Part shown: positions 25,813 to 35,141 of the stretch, piece after piece
How positions within the stretch are numbered: the first letter of the stretch is position 1
Layout: every line of letters begins with the position of its first letter
Origin: Pleurocapsa sp. MO_226.B13
Lineage (GTDB): Bacteria; Cyanobacteriota; Cyanobacteriia; Cyanobacteriales; Xenococcaceae
Direction: 5' to 3'
Length of the DNA stretch: 56,312 nt
Assembly: GCA_030064795.1 (NCBI GenBank)
Contig: JASJEI010000016.1
Location: 1-56,312 of the forward strand
Made by a program: the position numbers and the translations under genes
Notes under the pieces: generated by a model
What the model saw: only the letters and a program-made list of their open reading frames with translations
The model's database searches: none
Told to the model about the DNA's origin: nothing

Positions 25813-26076
25813 TTGAATTATTTAATATTAGCAGCAGCAAATGTACCCAACACCGTATCTTGGAGTCCTAAAGTAGCGATTGTGATGATTGTCTGCAATA
25901 TTGTAGCGATCGCTTTTGGCAAATTTACGATCCAAAATCAGTCCGCAGGCCCTGCTTTACCTTCTCCCGCTTTGTTTGGCGGTATGGGTCTACCTGCTCT
26001 TTTAGGTACTACTAGCTTGGGTCATCTTTTGGGAGCGGGAGTAATTCTAGGACTAGCTAATGCTGGCGCACTTTAA
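25813..26076 (+). CDS. psaK: photosystem I subunit PsaK
   Basis: An 87-residue protein with two membrane helices (PKVAIVMIVCNIVAIAFGKF and LLGTTSLGHLLGAGVILGL) joined by a short loop with PALPSPALFGG, the PsaK layout. It sits at the periphery of photosystem I and can bind antenna or IsiA. Start is TTG at 25813, preceded by AAGAGGAGAAA, a strong ribosome-binding site. Cyanobacteria often have two psaK copies; which one this is cannot be told here. Confidence 0.93.
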   Translation: MNYLILAAANVPNTVSWSPKVAIVMIVCNIVAIAFGKFTIQNQSAGPALPSPALFGGMGLPALLGTTSLGHLLGAGVILGLANAGAL

Positions 26077-26095
26077 TATTTGATTACTACGAGCG

Positions 26096-26122
26096 GGAGT
26101 TAGTAATAAAAATACTAACTCC
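26096..26122. terminator. 10-bp perfect hairpin after psaK
   Basis: GGAGTTAGTA pairs with TACTAACTCC around a 7-nt A-rich loop, 20 bp after the psaK stop. The downstream T tract is weak. Confidence 0.6.
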
Positions 26123-26166
26123 TTACTTACGTCGAACTACAAATTTTTTGAGCAACAATTAATAGT

Positions 26167-26194
26167 GTAGGGATGCCAAAAATAGCATCCCTAC
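26167..26194. terminator. second 10-bp hairpin between psaK and the petN operon
   Basis: GTAGGGATGC pairs with GCATCCCTAC around CAAAAATA. It lies between the convergent psaK and petN units and may end transcripts from both sides. Confidence 0.5.
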
Positions 26195-26226
26195 CGTCGA
26201 AAAATTTTGCTTGTCTGCCTAAGCAG

Positions 26227-26370
26227 TTATACTCCGCCTCGTTTATCGCGACTTTGGCGACGGCGATCGCGCCATTGAACTACAGAAAGGTATAAAACCC
26301 CTATGCTTAGCAGTCCCAGTAAGCCGATAGCCAGGAGGAATAAAGTGTTTAATAATTCGTTTGTTTCCAC
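26227..26370 (-). CDS. 47-aa single-helix membrane protein behind petN
   Basis: This GTG-started gene encodes METNELLNTLFLLAIG, a membrane helix continuing LLGLLSIGVLYLSVVQW, and a basic tail RDRRRQSRDKRGGV. It begins three bases after the petN stop codon, so the two are almost certainly co-transcribed and coupled. One helix plus a strongly positive end is the size and shape of small thylakoid subunits or assembly factors. I do not recognise a named family. Confidence 0.65.
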   Translation of the reverse strand: METNELLNTLFLLAIGLLGLLSIGVLYLSVVQWRDRRRQSRDKRGGV

Positions 26371-26373
26371 GAT

Positions 26374-26463
26374 TTAGAATCCGTTACGACCCCAGACAAC
26401 CATTGCAATCGACCATGTAAATAAAGCTAGTATAGTAACCCAGCCTAACGTCAAAATATCCAT
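26374..26463 (-). CDS. petN: cytochrome b6f subunit VIII (PetN)
   Basis: A 29-residue protein, [20 protein letters not shown] followed by MVVWGRNGF. The sequence is nearly identical to the usual PetN pattern ([22 protein letters not shown]). It is a single-helix subunit needed for stability of the b6f dimer. Very short, so easily missed in annotation. It is followed directly by the 47-aa gene. Confidence 0.95.
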   Translation of the reverse strand: MDILTLGWVTILALFTWSIAMVVWGRNGF

Positions 26464-26550
26464 GTCAGTATCTTTGTTTTGAAATATCTATTTAATTTGG
26501 CAAGTATAAACCTTATCATACTTCTTAAGTGGTGTTTTAGAGTATGAATT

Positions 26551-26985
26551 GTGCCTAGTTTAGTTACAGAGAGAATTGAATCAGTCAAAGCGGGAATAGT
26601 TGGCGCGGTAGCATTTGCGATCGCCGAACTAGTAACTACGATCGCCAGAGCGATTATAATTGCTCCCAGAATGGAGCTTAGTTCAACTCCAATCATGCTC
26701 AATTGGGAATTGCTGGTGCAACTAGCAATTGGTATGGTTAGTGGCTTTCTGTTTGGCGTGACCTATCGCTACATTATTAGAAACGAGGGCAATTCTCACC
26801 TCAATGATGGAGCAGTCTTGGCTTTTGGCTTGGTTAGAGGGTTAGCTTTAATTGAAAAAAATCTGGTCTGGTCTGAGTTATTAGCTTTAATTAGCTTAAT
26901 CATTCAAAGTATTATTTGTTTCGCGCTCGCTCGCTTAATTCTTGATTTAGCAATTTCCCGCAAGCTAATTAAACCCTTTGTTTAA
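26551..26985 (+). CDS. hypothetical four-helix membrane protein
   Basis: A 144-residue protein starting at GTG: MPSLVTERIESVKAGIVGAV. Hydrophobic segments at about 12-37, 50-72, 85-100 and 107-130, and the phrase SGFLFGVTYRYIIRNEGN with LNDGAVLAFGLVRGLALIE, suggest a small integral membrane protein. I do not recognise a function. It overlaps slightly with an upstream extension of the ABC ATPase frame but not with that gene's likely start at 27011, 25 bp later. Confidence 0.7.
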   Translation: MPSLVTERIESVKAGIVGAVAFAIAELVTTIARAIIIAPRMELSSTPIMLNWELLVQLAIGMVSGFLFGVTYRYIIRNEGNSHLNDGAVLAFGLVRGLALIEKNLVWSELLALISLIIQSIICFALARLILDLAISRKLIKPFV

Positions 26986-27010
26986 TTATCAATTACCAAT
27001 TACTGAAATT

Positions 27011-27988
27011 ATGTCCCAAAAGACTATTGAAGTCGAACACTTAAGCAAGTTCTATGGTTCGACGGTGGCGATCCAAGACGTTCATTTTTCAGTAGATGCA
27101 GGAGAAATCATCGGTTTTTTAGGACCCAATGGTGCGGGCAAAACCACCACCATGAGGATTTTAGCAGGATATCTTCCTGCCAGCAGAGGTACGGCGAGAA
27201 TTGCTGGTTATGATGTTCATCGTCATTCGATGCGGGTACGTCGTCACATCGGCTATTTACCCGAAACACCACCCTTATATTTAAATATGACTGTGAGACA
27301 GTATTTGCATTTTGTCTCCAAAATCAAGGGAATTCGGGCTAGCGATCGCCGTCGCCAAGTTGACAAGACTATGGCACGTTGTCAGCTATTAGAGCAAAAA
27401 AATACCATAATTCGTAAACTTTCTAAGGGATATCGACAGCGGGTAGGTATTGCTCAAGCAATTGTTCACGAACCACCAGTAATTATTTTAGATGAACCAA
27501 CAGTAGGATTAGACCCTCGCCAGATTATTGAGGTGCGCAACTTAATCAAAGGTTTGGCGGGAGAACATACCATTATTCTGTCTACCCATATTTTGCCTGA
27601 AGCGAGCATGATTTGCGATCGCGTTACAATTATTAATCGCGGTCAGGTAGTCGTCACTAATACCCCTAGCGAACTACAAACCCAGTTAGAAAACAGTTCT
27701 GGTTATGAACTAGAAATTGCTGGAGATATAGAGTTAGCTCTATCATTATTGCCACAAGTTCCAGGAATTATGCAAGCGACCTTAAAAGATAGTTTTGCAC
27801 TCGGTCGTCAAAACCATCATCTGGTTAAAATTGTTTGCGATCCCGATAGTTTGGTAGGCAAAGATATTGCTGCTTTAATAATCGATCGAGGCTTAGATCT
27901 ATACGAGTTGCGTCGTACTCGCCCTAGCTTAGAAGATGTGTTCTTAGAATTAACTACAGAAGAACCTTTGGAAACTAAAAATCAATAG
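27011..27988 (+). CDS. ABC transporter ATP-binding protein, GldA-like
   Basis: From MSQKTIEVEHLSKFYGS the protein has 325 residues. Walker A is GFLGPNGAGKTTTMRIL, the signature is LSKGYRQRVGIAQAI, Walker B is PPVIILDEPTVGLDP, and the switch His is in LSTHILPEA. An extra C-terminal domain of about 90 residues is typical of ABC-2 exporters of the GldA/CcmA/NatA group. An upstream in-frame ATG at 26978 lies within the previous gene and is less likely. With the next two genes it forms a Gld-like A-F-G set. Confidence 0.88.
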   Translation: MSQKTIEVEHLSKFYGSTVAIQDVHFSVDAGEIIGFLGPNGAGKTTTMRILAGYLPASRGTARIAGYDVHRHSMRVRRHIGYLPETPPLYLNMTVRQYLHFVSKIKGIRASDRRRQVDKTMARCQLLEQKNTIIRKLSKGYRQRVGIAQAIVHEPPVIILDEPTVGLDPRQIIEVRNLIKGLAGEHTIILSTHILPEASMICDRVTIINRGQVVVTNTPSELQTQLENSSGYELEIAGDIELALSLLPQVPGIMQATLKDSFALGRQNHHLVKIVCDPDSLVGKDIAALIIDRGLDLYELRRTRPSLEDVFLELTTEEPLETKNQ

Positions 27989-28013
27989 TTAAAGATCGAT
28001 AATTATTTGAGCA

Positions 28014-28805
28014 ATGATAATTACTAATGTTATGGCAATTGTCCAGAAAGAATTACAGAATTATTTTGCTTCCCCTTTTTCCTATATTGTGGCTGCAATT
28101 TTTTGGTTTATTTCTGGTCTATTTTTTGTAGAAATCTTAATTGGCGAACAGGGAATTATTCAGCAAGTCGCTCTTCGGGAACAAATGGGAGTAAGCATTG
28201 GTTCGGTTGATATGGCCACTGAATTACTAAATTCTTTTTTGGCAGTCTTAGGAACTTTATCTTTATTTATTATTCCAATTTTATCCATGGGGCTTTATAC
28301 CGAGGAAAAAAAACAAGGCACTATAGAATTATTAGCAACTTCTCCGATCCCCAATTGGGCGATCGCTCTAGGTAAGTTATTAGCAGTAACAATTTTCTTT
28401 ATTTTTCTGCTCTGGCCTTCTTTGCTTTACGAAGCGATCGCCTTTAGCTCTGCTCAACCAGCTTTTCCTCCTGCTGTACCGCTCCTAGCTCATCTGAGTT
28501 TGATTTTAATGGTTGCTGCTTTGCTATCTTTAGGAATGTTTATTTCTTCTTTGACTAACAGTACTATTTTGGCAGCTATTCTAACTTTTGGCTTGATTTT
28601 ACTCTTATGGACAGTTGATTTAATCGCTAATAATCTTGGAGGCTGGTTAGGAAATAATCTCCAACATATTTCTTTACTCGAAAGCTACAATAATTTAGTT
28701 CGGGGAATTGTCAATACAAGCGACTTGATTTTATTTCTTAGCTATATATTTATAGGGATATTTTTAACTGCTCAATCTATTCAATTATTTCGTTTAAATC
28801 GCTAG
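28014..28805 (+). CDS. ABC-2 type permease, GldF-like
   Basis: A 263-residue membrane protein with six helices. The N-terminus MAIVQKELQNYFASPFSYIV and the central GLYTEEKKQGTIELLATSPI are the signature of ABC-2 permeases of the GldF/NosY group. It begins 25 bp after the ATPase gene. A second in-frame ATG six codons in (28032) is an alternative start. It should form the membrane channel with the ATPase. Confidence 0.85.
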   Translation: MIITNVMAIVQKELQNYFASPFSYIVAAIFWFISGLFFVEILIGEQGIIQQVALREQMGVSIGSVDMATELLNSFLAVLGTLSLFIIPILSMGLYTEEKKQGTIELLATSPIPNWAIALGKLLAVTIFFIFLLWPSLLYEAIAFSSAQPAFPPAVPLLAHLSLILMVAALLSLGMFISSLTNSTILAAILTFGLILLLWTVDLIANNLGGWLGNNLQHISLLESYNNLVRGIVNTSDLILFLSYIFIGIFLTAQSIQLFRLNR

Positions 28806-28922
28806 TATTTTCTGATATTTATGAAACAACTCAGTACTTATATTTAAGCTTTTTTTCTTGAATAAAAAATATTATCCTGGTTATCTCCCAAAGTCTTCAG
28901 CATAGTCAAGAGCAAATCATCA

Positions 28923-30446
28923 ATGATCGATAAAGTAATCAAAACCATATTGCCTTTTCTCGGTATTGCTTCAACTGTTGCTGGAATAGTTATAGCAAGC
29001 ATTACCGCTAATTGGTCAACCGTAGCAATTATCTTCTTGCTTGTTGGACTAACTATACTAATTTTTAATCTACTTTTTGGAGTAAAAAAATATCAGTTTT
29101 GGCAAAAACCCTCGACCAAACAAGGTGCTAATGCTCTGGCTACAACTACTATAGTTTTAGTTATTATTGCGGTAATTAATGCTCTGGGAATTCGTTATAA
29201 CCTTCGTTGGGATGTCACCGAAAACCAGCTACATACTATCTCCGCTCAGTCTCAAGCAGTTTTGGCAAAATTAGAACAACCTTTAGAAGTACTAGTATTC
29301 GATCGCAATATCGATCCTAATTTAGAAAATTTACTACAAAACTATCGTCGCCAAAACGAGCGATTTCAGTTTAGATTTGTTAATCCCGAACAAGAATTAG
29401 GTCTAGCACAAGAGTACGGGGTGCAATCGTTAGGAGAAATATACCTCAAATACGCTAATAAAAGACAAAAATTAGATTCGGGTAATCTTGTAGTCGGCGA
29501 ACCGATCGCTGAAACTCAAATCACTAATGCGATCGAAAAAATCCAGAGCGATCGCTCTATTAATATTTATCTCCTTCAGGGACACGGAGAAGCTTCTCCA
29601 GAATTAGTAGAAAGAGGAATATCTCAAGCGGTCACAAATCTGGAAACAAGAGGTTATACAGTTGGAGAACTAAACCTTGCCCGTGAAGCTAAAATTCCCG
29701 ATGATGCCAGTCTCATCATTATTGCAGGTGCGACTAAAAAGTTGTTAGCAGGTGAAATATCTAGTTTGCAACAGTACCTAGCTGGTGGCGGTAATTTATT
29801 ACTACTACTGTCTCCCAATACCGATATCGGCATAAAACCCTGGTTACAGCAATGGGGTATAGAATTAGACAATCGATTAATTGTTGATGGTTCGGGTGCG
29901 GGGAACATTATGGGTTTTGGACCTGGAGTAATTATAGTTAATAATTATGGCGACCATCCAATTACCAGCAGTTTTGGCAAGGAACTTGCTATTTTTCCCG
30001 AATCTCGACCCTTAAAAATCAAACAGAAAACAGCAATAACAACTACCCCCCTAGTAATTACCGACGACCAAACCTGGGCCGAAAGCAATCTTAAAGAAGA
30101 AGAAATTATTTTCGATCCTAATCAGGATTTATCAGGGCCACTAAATATCGCAGTCGCTATTTCTCGTCCTCAACCCAAATCATCTCGTCTGGTAATCTTT
30201 GGTAGCTCTACTTTTGCTACTAATGGCTGGTTTGAACAGCAATTAAATGGCGATCTTTTACTAAATTCCGTTAGTTGGTTAGTCGGTCAAGAGCAAGAAA
30301 CACTTTCAACTAGACTCCAGGAAGTTACCAACCGTCGTCTTCAACTCAGTCCCATGCGAGCCAAAGTTATAAGCTGGTTAGCATTGCGAATCATTCCTTT
30401 TCTCGCTTTGCTCTCTAGTGCTTTTTACTGGAGTCGGAGTCGATAA
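28923..30446 (+). CDS. Gldg-family membrane protein of the ABC transporter
   Basis: A 507-residue protein. Three N-terminal helices (about 9-27, 32-48 and 66-88) are followed by a large soluble domain with RYNLRWDVTENQLHTISAQS, NIYLLQGHGEASPEL and LAGGGNLLLLLSPNTDIG, and a C-terminal helix with a basic end. This is the GldG layout (an ABC-associated periplasmic domain in gliding bacteria). In Bacteroidetes GldAFG is linked to gliding; in cyanobacteria the substrate is not known to me. The gap of 117 bp to the permease is larger than within the first pair. Confidence 0.82.
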   Translation: MIDKVIKTILPFLGIASTVAGIVIASITANWSTVAIIFLLVGLTILIFNLLFGVKKYQFWQKPSTKQGANALATTTIVLVIIAVINALGIRYNLRWDVTENQLHTISAQSQAVLAKLEQPLEVLVFDRNIDPNLENLLQNYRRQNERFQFRFVNPEQELGLAQEYGVQSLGEIYLKYANKRQKLDSGNLVVGEPIAETQITNAIEKIQSDRSINIYLLQGHGEASPELVERGISQAVTNLETRGYTVGELNLAREAKIPDDASLIIIAGATKKLLAGEISSLQQYLAGGGNLLLLLSPNTDIGIKPWLQQWGIELDNRLIVDGSGAGNIMGFGPGVIIVNNYGDHPITSSFGKELAIFPESRPLKIKQKTAITTTPLVITDDQTWAESNLKEEEIIFDPNQDLSGPLNIAVAISRPQPKSSRLVIFGSSTFATNGWFEQQLNGDLLLNSVSWLVGQEQETLSTRLQEVTNRRLQLSPMRAKVISWLALRIIPFLALLSSAFYWSRSR

Positions 30447-31028
30447 TACCAATTCTTTTTCAAACCTTAATCAAACCGCTAGAAGTGATATAAATCAATT
30501 AAAATTTGAAATATACACGCTAGACTAATTAAAAGTAAACTTACTTTCATCCCGATCGATACTTAAGTAAATACTATGTTGTAAACTCTTAACCCTTAAT
30601 TTATCTTATGAAAAATAATTAATATCTCGGCAAATCATATTGAAGATAACTGGAGTCAATTGTTCTTTCTAAGCTGGACTTTTTTATAAATAACCAAAGC
30701 TCAGAAATATTTATGTTTAATTTACTAGTTCTTAAAATCGACTAAATTTATATAACAAACCATATTTTTTTACCAAATAACTAAAAAGCTCTCATTGACT
30801 GTTATTGAAAACGGAGATAATAATAGATATGAATCAAAGATTCTAATATTTTCAATTGAAGTGCTTTTTAATATTTTTATATTATTATAGCTCAACTTTA
30901 CTAAAACTTTAAGGTATTCACCTGTCTAATCGCTTATAAATTTTTTATAACAGTAAATACTAAGAGATTATTTTAGGAATTTTAGGAAAAGGCACAACAT
31001 AGCTTAAATTACGTTTAAGGAAAACACT
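30447..31028 (+). other. 582-bp AT-rich leader before the polysaccharide locus
   Basis: No coding frame or RNA is recognisable. It contains a good promoter match at 30795-30823 and must hold the regulation of the exopolysaccharide genes that follow. Confidence 0.5.
30795..30823 (+). promoter_or_regulatory. putative sigma-70 promoter of the polysaccharide locus
   Basis: TTGACT (30795-30800), exactly 17 nt, and TAATAA (30818-30823) lie about 200 bp upstream of the BY-kinase start, implying a long untranslated leader. Confidence 0.5.
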
Positions 31029-33218
31029 ATGACTAACTTGCAGAAAGATAATGGTTCTTACTCTAAATCAAGAGAAGAATTAGATTTGAATATAGGAGGA
31101 TACTTACTCAAGCTAAAACGACGTTGGATACCAGCTTTAGCTGTTTTGGTTTTTACTGTTGGTACAACTGCCTTCCTAAGTAGCTTTTTAGAAAAAACAT
31201 ATAAGTCAGAAGGAAAAATTTTATTTAAGAAAAATAATACTTTACTTGAGGGAATTGGCAATGGCGGAAAAGAGCTTAATTCAATCCTAGATAATCAAAC
31301 TCCTCTTAGCACAGAGAAAGTTAGAATCACCTCAGAACCAGTACTGCAAGAAACCATAGATAAACTAAAGCTAGAAAATGCCGAAGGAGAGCCTTTGACC
31401 CCCAAAGCTTTTAAGAAACGATTGTCAGTAGAAATCGTGGGGGGAACTGACGTAATATCTCTGTCCTATAAAGACCCAGATCCAGTTACTGCTTCCAAAG
31501 TTATCAATACCTTGATGGACGTATATATCGAGGAGCAAATTCGTAGCAACAAGTCGGCAACTTTAAGTGCTAGTGATTTTGTTCAAGACGCTATTCCCAA
31601 GATCGAAAATAAGTTGCAAAGCTTAGAAGCTAGATTGCAAAATTTTTATGAGAAACATCAGGTTGTAGATCTACAGGAAGAGAAAAGAATCTTAGTTGCA
31701 GAGATTGGTACTCTCAATCGTCAGATCTCAAACGTTGGTGCAGAACTCCAGGGTACTAAAGCCCAAACTCAAAGCTTGCAAAATCAGTTAGGTTTAAATC
31801 TACGACAGGCGATCGCTGCTAATCAGCTAGGTAATACCCCTCAAGTTCAAAGTATTCTTCAGGAATTGGGTAACACCGAAACCCAGCTATCACAAGAACG
31901 CCAAAGATTTAATGACAACCACCCATTGGTAGCTAGCTTAAAAGAGAAAAAGCAAGCTCTCAACTCCCAACTACAACAGCTAATGCGTCAATATGTCGGG
32001 GCAAAAGTTTCCCAGGGTTTATTACAGGGAGGAAATCTCAAAGAAAATCAACTGGAAAGATTCATTAGCCTCAAGATAGAAGAATTGAGTCTACAAACCC
32101 AACTATCTTCTCTATACCAATATCAACAGGTTTATTTAGATAGAGCTAAAGAAATACCCAGACTTGAAAAACAAGAACAATCACTGCTGCGTGAAGTTGA
32201 GACTGCACGATCTACCTATAGTACTTTACTTAGTAACAAAAATGACATTGATATCTTAATTAATCAACCAACGGGTAATGCAGAAGTCATAGAATTAGGA
32301 CGAGTTCCAGAAGAAGGAAGCACGGGAAGAATGACACTGATGACTCTAGGAGTTTTGATGGGGCTATTCCTCTCAAATTTAACAGCTATCCTCTTAGAAA
32401 TGCAGGATCGTACCCTAAAAACTATCCCCGAAATCAAACAAAAGTTCTCTTATCAGGTATTGGGAATCGTTCCTCTAGACAACTTACAACAAGTCCAAGG
32501 GGGAATTGTAGTCCAAAGAGAGCCTGATTCTTTTGCTAGCGAAATTTATCGTATGATTCAAACTAACCTCAAGTTTCTAGCGGTTAAACGTCAACCAAAA
32601 GTTATTTTGATGACTAGTTCAGTCCCAGGGGAAGGAAAATCTACGGTTGCTGCCAACTTAGCAGCTGCTATAGCTCAATTAGGTCGTAAAGTTTTACTAA
32701 TTGATGGCGATCTTAGAAAAGCTTCTCAACATGAACTATGGCAAGTAAGCAATAAAGCTGGAGTTAAAGATGTAGTCGCTCACAAAACTTCAATCGCCAA
32801 AGTAGTGTCTCAACCTATGAAACAATTGGATTTATTGACCGCAGGGACAATTGCTCCAAATCCTTTAGCACTATTAGACTCAGTGGAAATGAGCGAACTC
32901 GTAGCAACTGCCAGAAAAGAATATGAATTAGTAATTATCGATGCACCACCTCTAGCTGTTACTGCTGATGTTTTGACTTTAACCAAGCTTGTTGATGGTA
33001 TTGTCTTCGTTAGTAGACCAGGAATAGTAGAAAACGAAAGTGCTGAATTAGCACAGGAGACTATTGCCAATGCCAACCTCACCCAAAAAGTTTTAGGAAT
33101 GGTAATCAATGGAGTTAAACCCAACGAATTCGATCGCTATTCATATCACGCCAAATACAGTAAAAACTACTTTTCTAGCTATCCTGAAGCTACCCCTTCT
33201 AAAGCAGCTACAGTATAA
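31029..33218 (+). CDS. Wzz-BY-kinase, polysaccharide chain-length regulator
   Basis: A 729-residue inner-membrane protein. An N-terminal Wzz domain starts with a helix (WIPALAVLVFTVGTTAFLSSF). Long coiled coils follow at about 180-400, then a second helix (MTLMTLGVLMGLFLSNLTAIL) near residue 440. The cytoplasmic tyrosine kinase has Walker A SSVPGEGKSTVAANL, Walker A' KVLLIDGDLRK and Walker B YELVIIDAPP. A Tyr-rich tail (DRYSYHAKYSKNYFSSY) is the autophosphorylation cluster. Fused kinase and Wzz parts match the proteobacterial/cyanobacterial Wzc type. It controls polymer length and export. Confidence 0.93.
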   Translation: MTNLQKDNGSYSKSREELDLNIGGYLLKLKRRWIPALAVLVFTVGTTAFLSSFLEKTYKSEGKILFKKNNTLLEGIGNGGKELNSILDNQTPLSTEKVRITSEPVLQETIDKLKLENAEGEPLTPKAFKKRLSVEIVGGTDVISLSYKDPDPVTASKVINTLMDVYIEEQIRSNKSATLSASDFVQDAIPKIENKLQSLEARLQNFYEKHQVVDLQEEKRILVAEIGTLNRQISNVGAELQGTKAQTQSLQNQLGLNLRQAIAANQLGNTPQVQSILQELGNTETQLSQERQRFNDNHPLVASLKEKKQALNSQLQQLMRQYVGAKVSQGLLQGGNLKENQLERFISLKIEELSLQTQLSSLYQYQQVYLDRAKEIPRLEKQEQSLLREVETARSTYSTLLSNKNDIDILINQPTGNAEVIELGRVPEEGSTGRMTLMTLGVLMGLFLSNLTAILLEMQDRTLKTIPEIKQKFSYQVLGIVPLDNLQQVQGGIVVQREPDSFASEIYRMIQTNLKFLAVKRQPKVILMTSSVPGEGKSTVAANLAAAIAQLGRKVLLIDGDLRKASQHELWQVSNKAGVKDVVAHKTSIAKVVSQPMKQLDLLTAGTIAPNPLALLDSVEMSELVATARKEYELVIIDAPPLAVTADVLTLTKLVDGIVFVSRPGIVENESAELAQETIANANLTQKVLGMVINGVKPNEFDRYSYHAKYSKNYFSSYPEATPSKAATV

Positions 33219-33286
33219 AGCTGCATAGATTCAAGTTTAAATTCGTAAGTAAAAATAATTTCAAGTAATCATTACTCTGTAGAAAA

Positions 33287-34975
33287 ATGAAAAAATCGAC
33301 TATTGTAATCGGCTTAGACGCAGGCGAACCAAGACTAATCGAAACCTGGATGGCTGCTGGACATCTTCCTAATTTAAGCAAAATAACCCAAGAAGGAACA
33401 TATAGTCGCTTGGACAATACAGTGAAGTATTGTGGCAAACCTACAGAATATTCAACTACAGAACCTTTATGGGCAGCCTTTTCTACTGGCTGTCGCCCAG
33501 ATACTCTAGGTTACTGGGATACCGTAGCGTACAATCCAGATAACTACGAAATTGTCTGTGATATATTCACAAGTGGTTACGATTATAAAGAGTACGCTCC
33601 TTTTTATGCCCTAGGCAAAGATTACAAAGTTGCCGTGTTAGACGTTCCCGTTACCACTCTATCTGACGAGATCAACGGGCCGCAAATTCTCGGTTGGGGT
33701 GGGCATTACCCTTATACAGTTAGTGCTTCCAATCCTCCCGAACTTTTCCCCAAAATTGTGGAAAAATACGGCAAAAATCCAGTGCTACACAACGACAATG
33801 GACTGTGGTGGAATCCCAAATACGTCGAATGGGTCGAAAATGCTTGTAAAGAGAGCATAGAAGGACATTCGGCGATCGCTCGCGAGCTGCTTCAGCAAGA
33901 TGACTGGGATTTGTTTTTAATGGTATTTGGCGAAACTCATACCATCGGTCACGATCTATACAATTACAGCCAAGACGATCATGCAGCATACAATCATTTG
34001 ACTAAAAACGGTACAAGACCTAACGACCCCGTACTAAACACTTACAAGCGAGTAGATACAGCTATTGGAGAAATTATTGCCGAAGCCCCTGAAGATGCGA
34101 ACGTGATTTGCTTTTCCGCTCACGGTATGGCAGGAAACTTTACCGATCTTTTGAGTATGGCAGTACTACCAGAAATATTGTATCGTCTCCACTATGGCAA
34201 AGCTGCCCTCGCTCCAGGAAAAGTAGGTACTCCCCCGGGACCTGTAGTCGTTAACCCAATTCGCAATTCCTGGCCTGGAGAGATTTGGAGTCAGATGTAC
34301 GAACCAAATCCGATCAAGAAATTATTCCGTACCTGGACACACAAAAAATTCTTAAGAGGCAAAATGCATGGTTTGCTTTCTCCTTATAGCTTACTTGATG
34401 AGCCAATCGAACAAGAATTGGCAATGGGTTGGATGCCTAGTATGTGGTACTCACCTCTCTGGCCAGAGATGAAAGCCTTCGCTTTACCAGCATTCACCAA
34501 TGGTCACATTCGGATCAATCTTAAAGGAAGAGACCGCGATGGTGTGGTCGAGCCTTCAGAATATTTTGCTTTATGCGATGAGATAACTGAGATTTTAAAT
34601 GAGCTTGTCGATGCAAGAACAGGTAACAAAGTAGTCAAACAAGTAATCGTAACCCGCACTACTCCTCTAGATGACGATCCCAAATTACCAGATGCAGACA
34701 TAGTAGTAATCTGGCGAGAGCCAATGACAGACGTGGTTGATAGTTCCAGATTAGGACGTATCGGTCCATTAACTCACTGTCGTGCTGGCGGACATAAAGG
34801 TCAAGGTTTCTTGGCTGCAAAAGGACCAGGTATTCCCGCTGGATTTGATTTACCTGCTGGTGAAACGATAGATTTAGCACCCACAATTTTGAATTTAATC
34901 AATGCAGAAATTCCCGAACATTTAGACGGCAAATCTTTGCTCTCTAACATCCATAGTTCGACACATTCAGCTTAG
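33287..34975 (+). CDS. alkaline phosphatase superfamily phosphodiesterase
   Basis: A 562-residue soluble protein. The N-terminus STIVIGLDAGEPRLIETWM has the metal-binding Asp of type I phosphodiesterases/nucleotide pyrophosphatases. EYSTTEPLWAAFSTGCRPD supplies the nucleophilic Ser/Thr region. FLMVFGETHTIGHDLYNYSQ gives the Asp-His pattern, and VICFSAHGMAGNF and CRAGGHKGQGFLAAKGPGIP give the remaining metal-ligand region. No signal peptide is seen, so it is cytosolic. Its place just after the BY-kinase suggests it acts on a phosphorylated precursor of the polymer or on a lipid-linked intermediate, which is inference. Confidence 0.85.
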   Translation: MKKSTIVIGLDAGEPRLIETWMAAGHLPNLSKITQEGTYSRLDNTVKYCGKPTEYSTTEPLWAAFSTGCRPDTLGYWDTVAYNPDNYEIVCDIFTSGYDYKEYAPFYALGKDYKVAVLDVPVTTLSDEINGPQILGWGGHYPYTVSASNPPELFPKIVEKYGKNPVLHNDNGLWWNPKYVEWVENACKESIEGHSAIARELLQQDDWDLFLMVFGETHTIGHDLYNYSQDDHAAYNHLTKNGTRPNDPVLNTYKRVDTAIGEIIAEAPEDANVICFSAHGMAGNFTDLLSMAVLPEILYRLHYGKAALAPGKVGTPPGPVVVNPIRNSWPGEIWSQMYEPNPIKKLFRTWTHKKFLRGKMHGLLSPYSLLDEPIEQELAMGWMPSMWYSPLWPEMKAFALPAFTNGHIRINLKGRDRDGVVEPSEYFALCDEITEILNELVDARTGNKVVKQVIVTRTTPLDDDPKLPDADIVVIWREPMTDVVDSSRLGRIGPLTHCRAGGHKGQGFLAAKGPGIPAGFDLPAGETIDLAPTILNLINAEIPEHLDGKSLLSNIHSSTHSA

Positions 34976-35141
34976 TTTTTATAGCAGGGCAATTGCATCT
35001 AATTTCTTAAATCTATACAGGACAAACCTTTCGGCAATTGGTTCATAAAATTATAAAACTTGAAAACTTTTGCTAGCTATGGATTTTAGGATTTTGATGC
35101 GATTACCTTGATTTTTATAGTTTTTGAAATTTCCTAGATAG

